In this document: piece after piece, positions 1 through 7,520 of the stretch
How the letters are laid out: every line of letters begins with the position of its first letter
Numbering within the stretch: position 1 is the stretch's first letter
From: CAYGTK01 sp964352775
GTDB lineage: Bacteria; Bacteroidota; Bacteroidia; Chitinophagales; CAIOSU01
DNA: 29,937 nt
Assembly: GCA_964352775.1 (NCBI GenBank)
Contig: CAYGTK010000021.1
Span: 1 to 29,937, forward strand
Direction: 5' to 3'
Notes under the pieces: model-generated
What the model was told of the DNA's origin: nothing
What the model saw: the letters and a program-made list of their open reading frames with translations, nothing else
Databases searched by the model: none
Position numbers and translations under genes: made by a program

Positions 1-1831
1 TTGCTCCAGTAAGTTCCAAATAGTTTAGTCTTGGAAGGCTGATCACTACATCTATATTTCTACTACCAATATCCCATGCAGTTTTTTTGTTGATCTTTAA
101 CTTGTTATTGCGTTGCTCTATTTCCAAATAGTTATTGTCTAGGGCATACTTATCAATAAGTACATTATGTTCTTTACCTAACTCTATGGTAACATCTAGG
201 TCGCCTTCAAAAACTAGAGCGTTAAAGTTATCATAGGCTAGGTTTTCCATGCCACTTGTCCTGCTAGATCTCGCCTTTTTCTTACTGCTGAAACTACAAT
301 CAGTGCAAGTCAAACCTTCTTCTTGCATTATCCAGTTATGGCCTATCATATCTCCATCCCAAGTGTCTGTAACATTCTTAATGTCGTAGATAACTTGTTT
401 TGAAGTTTGGTCAAGATATACTGAGCCGCCTTCCGGCACCCCTATTATATATTTCACTTCTTGTCCTCTGATCTTATCACCTTTTCCAAATACTAACTCC
501 TTATTAAATGAAAGAACAGAATTTTTCTGTCCAACGCTGTGGCGTATAGCTTCTGCTCTATCATAGGCTTCCTTTCTGCTTCTACCATCTGCATTCAGTA
601 CTCTCGTTAGCGTAAATTCATCTGTTTTACTTTTAACAACATTTACCATTACAAGGTCATCCACCCAAAGACTATCGCCAAAATGGATCTCTAGATCTTC
701 GAAGTGAAAGGTCTCACCATCTTTGGGTATCGACGATGTACCTTCAATAATGAATTTAGCATTACTTGGTTGGAAGATCTCTACTTGTTGTTCGATCTTA
801 GCGGATTCTCTATGGTTTGGGGCAGTAGATATTGCAGTTACAGTTACTGCAAAAATACCTATGACCCATACTATCAATGAGACCGTTGCGAATTTTCGGA
901 TATGAGCTCGCTTACCTACTAGTAATCTTATCCCTAAATAAGTCATCAGTATTAATGGGATAGTGGTAAGAAGTGCTAGTCCAATACCCCCTAGTATTGG
1001 TTGCCAAATTGCATCAAAAAAGGAGTATAGTAATTGTGTAATTGATATGCTAACTCCTCCTATCCAAACAAAGAAGGCTACTATTAAGGAAATAAGTCCA
1101 AGACTACCACCCAGTAAAAATACCACGCCTAAAACTTTGACAAAGAATCGAAGCGCAAGTAATATAATGGAAGCTACTAGATTTACTAATCTTGCTACTG
1201 CCCCAGTGGCGCTACCAGCTTTTTTTTTATCTGAGAAGTTACTTTTCAGATCTTTCATCTCTTCTTTTATAGTCTTCTCCAGGTTATCAATATTAATGGC
1301 TTCGCCTCTCATTTGTAGTTTATCAGCCCTGGTTTCGGCTGCAGGCATTACTATCCAAAGTATGATGTAGATGAATAAGCCAGTACCAAAGCCTAGCAGG
1401 GCAATAATTACCATGGCTAGCCTAACCCAAAGGGGGTCATTTATGCCCAAATATGCACTGACTCCGGAGCATACACCTGCTATTACGGTATTGTCTTTAT
1501 CTCTGAACAGGCGCTTAGTTCGTGTGGCGTTTGCAGATGTAGTGGTGAATGGGTCTTCATCATCTTCAACTCCTTCAAAGTCTTCAGGGCGACCCATTAC
1601 GGTGATAACTTGTTCTACATCTACAACACTTACTACCTCTTTCCGATCGGAGAGTCGTTCGTTGAACATTTCAGCAACTCTAGCTTCAATGTCGCTAACT
1701 ATTTCTTCTGCTCCCTCGGTATTATTGAAACGACCTTTTATAGCCTGTAAGTAATCGTTCAGTTTATTATAGGCATCGTCATCTATTTGAAAGACGACCC
1801 CGTTCAAGTTGATGCTGATCGTTTTTTTCAT
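1..1831 (-). CDS. PspC-domain multi-pass membrane protein with C-terminal GIN/DUF2807-like region (3' truncated by window edge)
   Basis: The reading frame stays open from the ATG at 1831 to the window edge, giving 610 codons with the C-terminus missing. Residues 1-100 are a soluble acidic head (starts MKKTISINLNG). Residues 104-165 are a PspC domain with the core NTVIAGVCSGVSAYLGI and a membrane helix ending LWIVMPA. Further hydrophobic segments lie near 225-262, 280-305 and 312-335. Residues 340-610 look extracytoplasmic and end in DVVISLPRLNYLELTGA, typical of the start of a DUF2807 (GIN) beta-repeat domain. PspC proteins are envelope-stress membrane proteins; the Bacteroidota PspC-GIN architecture has no firmly known function. 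Its ATG overlaps the padR stop (ATGA at 1828-1831), so translation is probably coupled and PadR probably controls it. The family and architecture are clear; the role is inferred. Confidence 0.85.
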   Translation of the reverse strand, partial: MKKTISINLNGVVFQIDDDAYNKLNDYLQAIKGRFNNTEGAEEIVSDIEARVAEMFNERLSDRKEVVSVVDVEQVITVMGRPEDFEGVEDDEDPFTTTSANATRTKRLFRDKDNTVIAGVCSGVSAYLGINDPLWVRLAMVIIALLGFGTGLFIYIILWIVMPAAETRADKLQMRGEAINIDNLEKTIKEEMKDLKSNFSDKKKAGSATGAVARLVNLVASIILLALRFFVKVLGVVFLLGGSLGLISLIVAFFVWIGGVSISITQLLYSFFDAIWQPILGGIGLALLTTIPLILMTYLGIRLLVGKRAHIRKFATVSLIVWVIGIFAVTVTAISTAPNHRESAKIEQQVEIFQPSNAKFIIEGTSSIPKDGETFHFEDLEIHFGDSLWVDDLVMVNVVKSKTDEFTLTRVLNADGRSRKEAYDRAEAIRHSVGQKNSVLSFNKELVFGKGDKIRGQEVKYIIGVPEGGSVYLDQTSKQVIYDIKNVTDTWDGDMIGHNWIMQEEGLTCTDCSFSSKKKARSSRTSGMENLAYDNFNALVFEGDLDVTIELGKEHNVLIDKYALDNNYLEIEQRNNKLKINKKTAWDIGSRNIDVVISLPRLNYLELTGA

Positions 1832-2172
1832 GATCTATTATCGTTTTTTTGTTGTGTGGTTAGTTCTACTGCATAGGCTAGGTCAGCCCATGTACTATCT
1901 AGTTCTTTTAAAAATGCTTCCCCAGCTTCTGTAAGGGTATAGTATTTTCTTGGAGGGCCGCTTGTACTTTCTTTCCATTCATAACTGAGTAGCCCTGCAT
2001 TTTTCAGTCGGGTCAGTAAGGGGTATAGTGTACCCTCTACTACCAAAAGCTTTGCATCTTTTAATATGGCTAGTATGTCTGACGCATACATTTCCCCTCG
2101 GTTTATTATGGAAAGGATACAATACTCTAGTATCCCTTTTCGCATTTGTATTTTGGTGTTCTCTACTTTCAT
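1828..2172 (-). CDS. PadR-family transcriptional regulator
   Basis: This 114-residue protein has the length and layout of minimal PadR repressors: a winged helix-turn-helix at residues 8-95 with the family pattern KGILEYCILSII, then YASDILAILKDAKLLVVEGTLYPLLTRLKNAGLL and the wing SGPPRKYYTLTEAGEAFL, and a short C-terminal dimerisation helix. PadR proteins bind DNA as dimers and usually repress adjacent genes until a ligand or stress signal is sensed. The start at 2172 shares its A with the stop of an upstream micro-ORF (TGATG). The stop overlaps the start of the PspC gene (ATGA). The pairing of PadR with a PspC-type membrane protein is common in Bacteroidota and suggests autoregulation of the locus. 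The ligand cannot be read from the sequence. Confidence 0.92.
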   Translation of the reverse strand: MKVENTKIQMRKGILEYCILSIINRGEMYASDILAILKDAKLLVVEGTLYPLLTRLKNAGLLSYEWKESTSGPPRKYYTLTEAGEAFLKELDSTWADLAYAVELTTQQKNDNRS

Positions 2173-2303
2173 CAGTCTCTAATTGATATGCTTATAGATG
2201 TGGTGCATTCTTCTTCCTTATCTTCTTTGTTATCCTTTTTTGGAGGGAACAAAAGCATGTACAGCGTCCATATCAAAAGAAAGAATATTGGTGTTCGTTT
2301 CAT
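2172..2303 (-). CDS. Micro-ORF, 43-residue predicted membrane peptide upstream of padR
   Basis: An ATG at 2303 opens a 43-codon frame ending with TGA at 2174-2172, whose final A is the first base of the padR start. The peptide begins MKRTPIFFLLIWTLYMLLFP, one hydrophobic helix at residues 5-20. A strongly charged lysine/glutamate stretch follows (KKDNKEDKEEE, about residues 23-33), and the tail is CTTSISISIRD. It sits between a consensus Bacteroidota promoter and padR, so it should be the first cistron of the operon. The one-base overlap with padR, the N-terminal positive charge and the single membrane segment argue for a real small protein or a translated leader. I know of no family for it. 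It could be a spurious frame; codon conservation in relatives would decide. Confidence 0.55.
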   Translation of the reverse strand: MKRTPIFFLLIWTLYMLLFPPKKDNKEDKEEECTTSISISIRD

Positions 2304-2334
2304 GGTAGTATGTTTTAGCCTTAACTATCTGATA

Positions 2335-2368
2335 CAAAGATATGGCTAAAAGAAGGTATTATGCAATA
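2335..2368 (-). promoter_or_regulatory. Bacteroidota-type promoter for the micro-ORF/padR/pspC unit
   Basis: Read on the minus strand, TATCTTTG at 2342-2335 is a perfect match to the -7 consensus TAnnTTTG of the primary Bacteroidota sigma factor. TATTG at 2368-2364 gives a TTG -33 core at a 21-base spacing. The -7 box lies about 31 bases upstream of the micro-ORF ATG. A PadR operator would be expected close by, but I see no convincing dyad. Confidence 0.55.
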
Positions 2369-2517
2369 CATAGTACTGTAATTTCTATAGAAACATCGTT
2401 TTTCTCGATGAACGGAAAGCTGTAATAGCCCGATCGCCCACATTTCTAAACAGCCAAAGCAGTTACGGGTATAGTTATGCGCTTAACTGAAACGTAGGGC
2501 GTTTAACATTTTTTAAC

Positions 2518-2548
2518 TTGCCCTATAGAGGCCAAGGCAATAATTTAG
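2518..2548 (+). promoter_or_regulatory. Candidate promoter of the bat operon
   Basis: The 284-base divergent region 2304-2587 holds no supported gene. Its best plus-strand promoter candidate is TTG at 2518-2520, a 20-base spacer, and TAATTTAG at 2541-2548 (one mismatch to TAnnTTTG), 39 bases upstream of the first bat start. A short inverted repeat (TTGCC at 2518-2522, GGCAA at 2536-2540) falls within it and could be an operator. The match is imperfect. Confidence 0.25.
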
Positions 2549-2587
2549 CCGTATAAGCCTTTGAATTGAACCAAATACATTAGTTAA

Positions 2588-3589
2588 ATGGAAGTACTAA
2601 CGGCTATAGATATAAAAGCCCTGAACGAACGAATTCACGAAGAGAGTTCTTTTGTAGATCTAGTAGAGATTGAGGTCGGAAAGCGAATAGTTGGTCAGAA
2701 GTATATGATCGAGCGATTACTTGTGGCTATGCTTGCCCAAGGCCATATATTATTGGAAGGTGTGCCTGGATTAGCAAAAACACTAGCTATCAATTCACTT
2801 TCGAAGTCGGTAGATGCTAAATTCAGTCGAATACAATTCACACCCGACTTGATGCCCGCTGACCTGGTGGGTACCATGATATACAACCAAGCCAAGAATG
2901 ACTTTATAGTCAAGAAAGGGCCAATCTTTAGCAATTTCGTATTAGCTGATGAGATAAATCGCGCCCCAGCTAAGGTGCAAAGTGCTTTGCTAGAAGCTAT
3001 GGCCGAAAGGCAGGTTACTATTGGCGACAATACCTTCAAATTAGAAGAGCCATTTTTAGTAATGGCGACACAGAACCCGATAGAGCAAGAGGGCACTTAT
3101 CCTTTACCAGAGGCTCAAGTGGATAGGTTTATGTTAAAAGTGATAATTAGCTATCCAGAGCGGGAAGATGAACGTCATGTGTTGAGGATGAATGTAAGTG
3201 GAGCATCATCTGCTATTAATGCGGTGGTGAAACCTGACGTAATATTACAGGCAAGAAATACTGTACGAAGCGTATATATGGATGAAAAGATCGAGAACTA
3301 CATTCTCGATATCGTTTTTGCAACTCGCTTTCCAGATAAGTTCCAACTAGATTCTCTTAAACACCTTATCTCCTTCGGAGGCTCTCCACGCGCTACTATA
3401 AATTTAGCAATGGCAGCCAAAGCATATGCTTTCATTAAGCGACGGGGCTATGTTATTCCAGAAGATGTGAGAGCTATTTGCTACGACGTACTACGTCATC
3501 GCGTAGGGTTAACTTATGAGGCAGAAGCAGAGAATATTACTTCTGAGAATATCATAAGCGATATTTTGAACAAGGTAGAGGTACCTTGA
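2588..3589 (+). CDS. MoxR-family AAA+ ATPase (first gene of the bat operon)
   Basis: This 333-residue protein is a complete MoxR AAA+ ATPase. Visible motifs are Walker A GVPGLAKT (residues 58-65), Walker B LADEINRAP (119-127, with D121 and E122), sensor 1 ATQNP (160-164), the segment EGTYPLPEAQVDRF (168-181), and a C-terminal lid domain with SFGGSPRATINL. MoxR ATPases act as chaperones that assemble or activate VWA-domain partners, often by metal insertion. The genes that follow encode exactly such VWA proteins. The ATG at 2588 is the first in frame and fits family length. It is separated from the DUF58 gene by 58 bases, the largest gap in the operon. Confidence 0.95.
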   Translation: MEVLTAIDIKALNERIHEESSFVDLVEIEVGKRIVGQKYMIERLLVAMLAQGHILLEGVPGLAKTLAINSLSKSVDAKFSRIQFTPDLMPADLVGTMIYNQAKNDFIVKKGPIFSNFVLADEINRAPAKVQSALLEAMAERQVTIGDNTFKLEEPFLVMATQNPIEQEGTYPLPEAQVDRFMLKVIISYPEREDERHVLRMNVSGASSAINAVVKPDVILQARNTVRSVYMDEKIENYILDIVFATRFPDKFQLDSLKHLISFGGSPRATINLAMAAKAYAFIKRRGYVIPEDVRAICYDVLRHRVGLTYEAEAENITSENIISDILNKVEVP

Positions 3590-3609
3590 TCAAAGCGAAA
3601 TAAAGTCTT

Positions 3610-3637
3610 CTGAGTAAGAGTATAATTTCACTCTCAG
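3610..3637 (+). other. Possible small RNA hairpin in the moxR-DUF58 gap
   Basis: AGAGT at 3617-3621 can pair with ACTCT at 3630-3634 across an 8-base loop, and CTG at 3610-3612 can pair with CAG at 3635-3637 with a bulge on the 5' side. It lies just before the DUF58 start. There is no T-run, so it is not a standard terminator. It could be an mRNA processing or stability element, or chance. Confidence 0.2.
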
Positions 3638-3647
3638 CTTAAAAACC

Positions 3648-4514
3648 ATGGAAACAAGCGAACTTCTTAAGAAAGTCCGGAAGATAGAGATCAAAACTAA
3701 AGGTCTCTCCAACCACATATTTTCTGGTGAATATCAAACCGCCTTTAAGGGCAGAGGTATGTCTTTTAGTGAAGTTCGTGAGTATCAATATGGTGATGAT
3801 GTTAGGACAATAGACTGGAATGTAACCGCCAGATTCGATAAGCCTTACATCAAAGTATTTGAAGAGGAGCGAGAGTTAACGGTAATGTTATTAGTAGATG
3901 TTAGTGGCTCTTCCCTATTTGGTACAGAAGGCCAATTCAAAAGTGAAGTAATAACGGAGCTTTGTGCAGTACTCTCCTTCTCTGCCATTCAAAACAATGA
4001 TAAAGTAGGCGTTATCTTCTTTTCTGATATAGTTGAGAAATTCATCCCACCGAAAAAGGGGCGTTCACATATACTTCGGATCATCAGGGAACTGATCGAG
4101 ATAAAACCCTCTAATACGAAAACTGATATAGGTTCAGCCTTACAGTACCTGAACAATGTGATAAAGAAGAAGGCGATCACTTTTGTAATGTCTGATTTTA
4201 TATCAGATAACTTTGAGAATCAGCTTCGTTTGGTAAAAAGGAAGCATGATATAGTAGGGATAAGGATATACGACCCGAAAGAAGTGGAATTGCCTAACAT
4301 AGGCCTAGCCAGAGTAAAAGATGCAGAAACAGGCGAGTCGTTTTGGATAGACACATCAGTTAAGCGAGTTAGAGATGAATATGCTAAATGGCAAGCAGAG
4401 AATTTGGAGCAGTCTTCAACGGCATTTCTGAAATCGGGCTGTGATATGTTCAGCATACCTACTAACGGCTCTTATGTTAAGGAATTGATGAAATTCTTTA
4501 AAAAGCGGATGTAA
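3648..4514 (+). CDS. DUF58 family VWA-like protein of the bat operon
   Basis: This 288-residue cytoplasmic protein carries the DUF58 signature GRGMSFSEVREYQYGDDVR (residues 35-53) followed by TIDWNVTARF and a VWA-type fold. The MIDAS metal site appears intact: DVSGS (D84, S86, S88), a downstream threonine in the segment KTDIGSAL, and an aspartate in VMSDFISDN. No signal peptide or membrane helix is seen. In Bacteroidota the order MoxR, DUF58, then BatA-E is conserved, and DUF58 proteins are the usual partner of MoxR ATPases. The gene ends TAATG, sharing one base with the next start, which implies translational coupling. The biochemical role is not established. Confidence 0.93.
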   Translation: METSELLKKVRKIEIKTKGLSNHIFSGEYQTAFKGRGMSFSEVREYQYGDDVRTIDWNVTARFDKPYIKVFEEERELTVMLLVDVSGSSLFGTEGQFKSEVITELCAVLSFSAIQNNDKVGVIFFSDIVEKFIPPKKGRSHILRIIRELIEIKPSNTKTDIGSALQYLNNVIKKKAITFVMSDFISDNFENQLRLVKRKHDIVGIRIYDPKEVELPNIGLARVKDAETGESFWIDTSVKRVRDEYAKWQAENLEQSSTAFLKSGCDMFSIPTNGSYVKELMKFFKKRM

Positions 4515-5488
4515 TGAAGGCAGTTAAGTACGCCATATACATCATTTGCTTTTTAGCTGCCCTATTTGTTGGGACTAGCTATGCGCAATCAGTATCTGCT
4601 AGTCTAACCCTAGACAGAGACAGCATTTTGATCGGTGACCAAATTACTGCTACAATTACGCTGGAGCGACCTGCTGACAAGAGAATTGAGTGGCCAATAT
4701 TTGATGATGAGTTAGTAATAGACAGTAGTTCAAGCTTAGAGATAATCGCGTTTGGCGATCGTGACACCATCCTATCTGATAGATCGGTAACGGAAAAACA
4801 GACATTAATACTTACATCTTGGAAGGAGGGCTTTTTCCCGATCCCACCTCAAACGTTTTTAGGATATGATGAGAATGATAGCGCTAACCAGATAGCTTCC
4901 ACTAGACCTATACTGCTTAGCGTATATACGTTTGATGTAGACACAACCCAAGGTATAGTAGATGTAAAGCGTCCAATGGATAAGCCTTTTGAGTTGGCCG
5001 AGATCAAGAATTACTTGATAATTGGAGGTTTGGTGCTACTAGTGGCACTAGTAGCAGTTCTCTATTTCGTCATAAGAAAGGAAGAGGAGCCAGAAATGGC
5101 ACCAGTAATAATATCCAAACCTGCTCATGTAGAAGCTATCGAAAGGCTTGAAGATCTAGATAAGAGACAAGTTTGGCAAAAAGGGAATATTAAGGACTAT
5201 CACTCTGAATTATCGGAGATCGTTCGTGCTTATGTAGAGCGCAGGTGGCAAATACTAGCCCTTGAAACCACTACTGATGAGTTGTTGTCCAACTTTCAAA
5301 AAATGGAGGTCGGTCAAGAGGCTAGACAGCAGATAGAGGAACTACTTAGCCTTTCTGATCTGGTGAAATTCGCAAAAGTATCTCCACAAAATGAGGAGCA
5401 CAGTCAAGCGATGATACTTGCGAGAGGTTTTGTAGAGCTTACTAAAGAGCAACCCACAGCGAACAAGGAGGAGGAAGAGAAAGCATGA
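4514..5488 (+). CDS. BatD-like single-pass membrane protein (DUF4381-like tail)
   Basis: This 324-residue protein has a signal peptide (residues 1-24, ending TSYAQS), a beta-rich periplasmic domain (about 25-160), one membrane helix at about 166-187 (YLIIGGLVLLVALVAVLYFV), and a cytoplasmic helical tail containing the pattern ERLEDLDKRQVWQ...DYHSELSEIVRAYVERRW. That tail resembles the C-termini of BatD and DUF4381 proteins. The gene overlaps both neighbours (TAATG upstream, ATGA with batA downstream). It is the less-described gene between DUF58 and batA in Bacteroidota operons. A plausible role is to anchor or present the VWA proteins at the inner membrane, but this is inference. Confidence 0.85.
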   Translation: MKAVKYAIYIICFLAALFVGTSYAQSVSASLTLDRDSILIGDQITATITLERPADKRIEWPIFDDELVIDSSSSLEIIAFGDRDTILSDRSVTEKQTLILTSWKEGFFPIPPQTFLGYDENDSANQIASTRPILLSVYTFDVDTTQGIVDVKRPMDKPFELAEIKNYLIIGGLVLLVALVAVLYFVIRKEEEPEMAPVIISKPAHVEAIERLEDLDKRQVWQKGNIKDYHSELSEIVRAYVERRWQILALETTTDELLSNFQKMEVGQEARQQIEELLSLSDLVKFAKVSPQNEEHSQAMILARGFVELTKEQPTANKEEEEKA

Positions 5489-6492
5489 TAGCCTACCTTA
5501 AATCCATATCATTTGCCTACCCAAGCGCTTTTACATTGGTGATCATTCCACTAATAATGGTGGTTTACTTACTGTGGAAGGGTAATAAGCGGTATCCCGA
5601 ATTAACACTATCTACACTAAATGGAGTAAAAGGTAGTGCCAATGGAGGTAGAAGCTGGTTGCTTCGTTCACTTCCTTTATTTAGAATACTGAGCCTAATA
5701 GCTTTGATAGCGGCACTAGCACGACCGCAATTGTTATTAAAGGAGGAGCAAGTGAATGCCGATGCAGTAGACATTGTTATCGCCATGGATATTTCGGGAA
5801 GTATGTTGGCGCGCGATTTTCAGCCCGACCGACTGAATGCTTCTATTGCAAAAGCAGAAGAATTTATCTCTGGAAGAGAAACGGATAGGATCGGGTTGGT
5901 AGTTTTTGCAGGCGAAAGTTTTACGCAATGCCCCATTACTACCGACCATAATGTTCTTAAAAGCTTACTTGGTGAAATAAAACAAGGCTTATTGGAAGAT
6001 GGTACCGCTATAGGTATGGGACTTTTGAATGCCGTTAATCGCCTAAAGGATAGTGAAGCAAAAAGTAAGATCGTTATTCTATTAACTGATGGAGATAATA
6101 ATGCTGGAGATATTGACCCGATAAGTGCCACAGATGCTGCTTTGGAATACGATATCAAGGTATATACTATCGGAGTAGGTTCTAGAGGTACAGCACCTTT
6201 CCCATTCAAGACAATTGATGGCAGAACTCGTTTACAGAATATTCCTGTGAATATTAATGAAGAACTGTTGCAAACTGTAGCTAAAAGGAGTGGAGGAAAA
6301 TACTTTAGAGCTACCGATAATGAAAGTTTAAAGAATATCTATGCTGAAATAGATAAGCTTGAGAAAACAGAAATACAAGTGGCTACTATACAGCGCGTAT
6401 CAGAAGAATTCTTGCCTTTCGCGCTATTGGCGGGTGCCTTTTTACTTCTGGAAATATTTATCCGCTACACCTTAACTAGAAGCATCCCATAA
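5485..6492 (+). CDS. batA: Aerotolerance protein BatA (membrane VWA protein)
   Basis: This 335-residue protein has N-terminal membrane helices at about residues 15-31 and 62-79, a VWA domain from about 95 to 285 and a C-terminal helix at about 310-330. This is the classic BatA layout. The MIDAS motif is intact: DISGS (D102, S104, S106), the threonine in EDGTAIGMGL, and the aspartate in LLTDGDNN. The sequence PDRLNASIAKAEEFI after the MIDAS is typical of the family. The VWA domain probably faces the periplasm. The start overlaps the previous stop (ATGA) and the stop overlaps batB (TAATG). Bat proteins were named for oxygen tolerance in Bacteroides fragilis, where the link is genetic and the mechanism is unsettled. 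Confidence 0.93.
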   Translation: MIAYLKSISFAYPSAFTLVIIPLIMVVYLLWKGNKRYPELTLSTLNGVKGSANGGRSWLLRSLPLFRILSLIALIAALARPQLLLKEEQVNADAVDIVIAMDISGSMLARDFQPDRLNASIAKAEEFISGRETDRIGLVVFAGESFTQCPITTDHNVLKSLLGEIKQGLLEDGTAIGMGLLNAVNRLKDSEAKSKIVILLTDGDNNAGDIDPISATDAALEYDIKVYTIGVGSRGTAPFPFKTIDGRTRLQNIPVNINEELLQTVAKRSGGKYFRATDNESLKNIYAEIDKLEKTEIQVATIQRVSEEFLPFALLAGAFLLLEIFIRYTLTRSIP

Positions 6493-7520
6493 TGTTCCAG
6501 TTTCAACATAGCGAAGCCTTGTACGGTCTTTTAGGCCTTATTCCTATCGTGCTACTATTCCTGCTATTTCTATGGGGTAGAAAACGGGCTTTTGCAAAAC
6601 TGGGTGATGAAAACTTGGTTAGTAGATTGATGCCAGATAAACCACAAAACAAACATTATTGGAAAATACTATTGCTCTGCCTAGCTTTTACAGCACTAGT
6701 AGTTGGGATAGCAAATCCACAACTTGGCTCTAAAATGGAAAAGGTGAAGCGAAGTGGGGTAGATGTTATTATTGCAATTGATGTGTCAAAGAGTATGTTG
6801 GCTCAAGATATTAAGCCTGACAGATTAGAACGCACACTTCAAACAGTAAGTAAATTCATTGATGAGTTAGGTAACGACAGGGTAGGCCTTATTGTGTTCG
6901 CTGGTAATGCCTATTTACAAATGCCCCTCACAATTGACCATGCAGCAGCTAAGCTGTTCTTGAAGTCGGTAAATACCAATATAGTACCCACACAGGGTAC
7001 AGCAATAGGAGAAGCTATCAGCTTGTCCGTAGAGGCATTTAAGTCTGATGAACAGAAGTATAAAACACTCGTCATAATCTCTGATGGTGAAGACCATGAA
7101 AGTGATGCTATGGAAGCAGCAGAAGCGGCGGCGGAGTTGGGTGTTATCGTCCATACTATAGGTGTAGGTTCACCAAAAGGAGCGCCAATACCGATAAAAA
7201 AGAATGGGCAAAATGTAGATTTTAAGCGTGATAAAGAAGGTAGCATAGTACTGACCAAACTAGGGGAGAACATGTTGCAGAAGGTAGCCGTACAAGGTGG
7301 AGGTAGATACATTCGTTTAACTTCTACACGAGATGTTATTGATGTATTACAAGAAGAAATAAATGGAATGGAGAAGAAGGACTTTGAAGAAACGGAAGTG
7401 ACAGATTATGAAAGCTACTTTCAGTATCTTCTGGCCTTGGCTTTATTCTTTTTAGTGTTCGAATTTTTTATTTCAGAACGAAAAAATCGTTGGTTTTCAG
7501 AGCAAGGATTATTTAAATGA
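6492..7520 (+). CDS. batB: Aerotolerance protein BatB (membrane VWA protein)
   Basis: This 342-residue protein has the same architecture as BatA: membrane helices at about residues 10-28 and 56-74, a VWA domain at about 88-290, and a terminal helix near 315-330. Its MIDAS is complete: DVSKS (D97, S99, S101), the threonine in TQGTAIGEAI and the aspartate in IISDGEDHE. BatA and BatB are tandem paralogues and are thought to form a membrane complex. The start shares its A with the batA stop, and its own stop is inside an ATGA overlap with batC, so the three genes are translationally coupled. Confidence 0.93.
   Translation: MFQFQHSEALYGLLGLIPIVLLFLLFLWGRKRAFAKLGDENLVSRLMPDKPQNKHYWKILLLCLAFTALVVGIANPQLGSKMEKVKRSGVDVIIAIDVSKSMLAQDIKPDRLERTLQTVSKFIDELGNDRVGLIVFAGNAYLQMPLTIDHAAAKLFLKSVNTNIVPTQGTAIGEAISLSVEAFKSDEQKYKTLVIISDGEDHESDAMEAAEAAAELGVIVHTIGVGSPKGAPIPIKKNGQNVDFKRDKEGSIVLTKLGENMLQKVAVQGGGRYIRLTSTRDVIDVLQEEINGMEKKDFEETEVTDYESYFQYLLALALFFLVFEFFISERKNRWFSEQGLFK

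Noticed and set aside
723..1754. Three plus-strand open frames of 60-135 codons
   Set aside because: They lie antisense to the PspC-domain gene, whose frame is continuous from 1831 to the left edge and has clear domain motifs.
2146..2349. 67-codon plus-strand frame across the padR start
   Set aside because: It overlaps padR, the micro-ORF and the promoter on the other strand, has no recognisable features and no promoter of its own.
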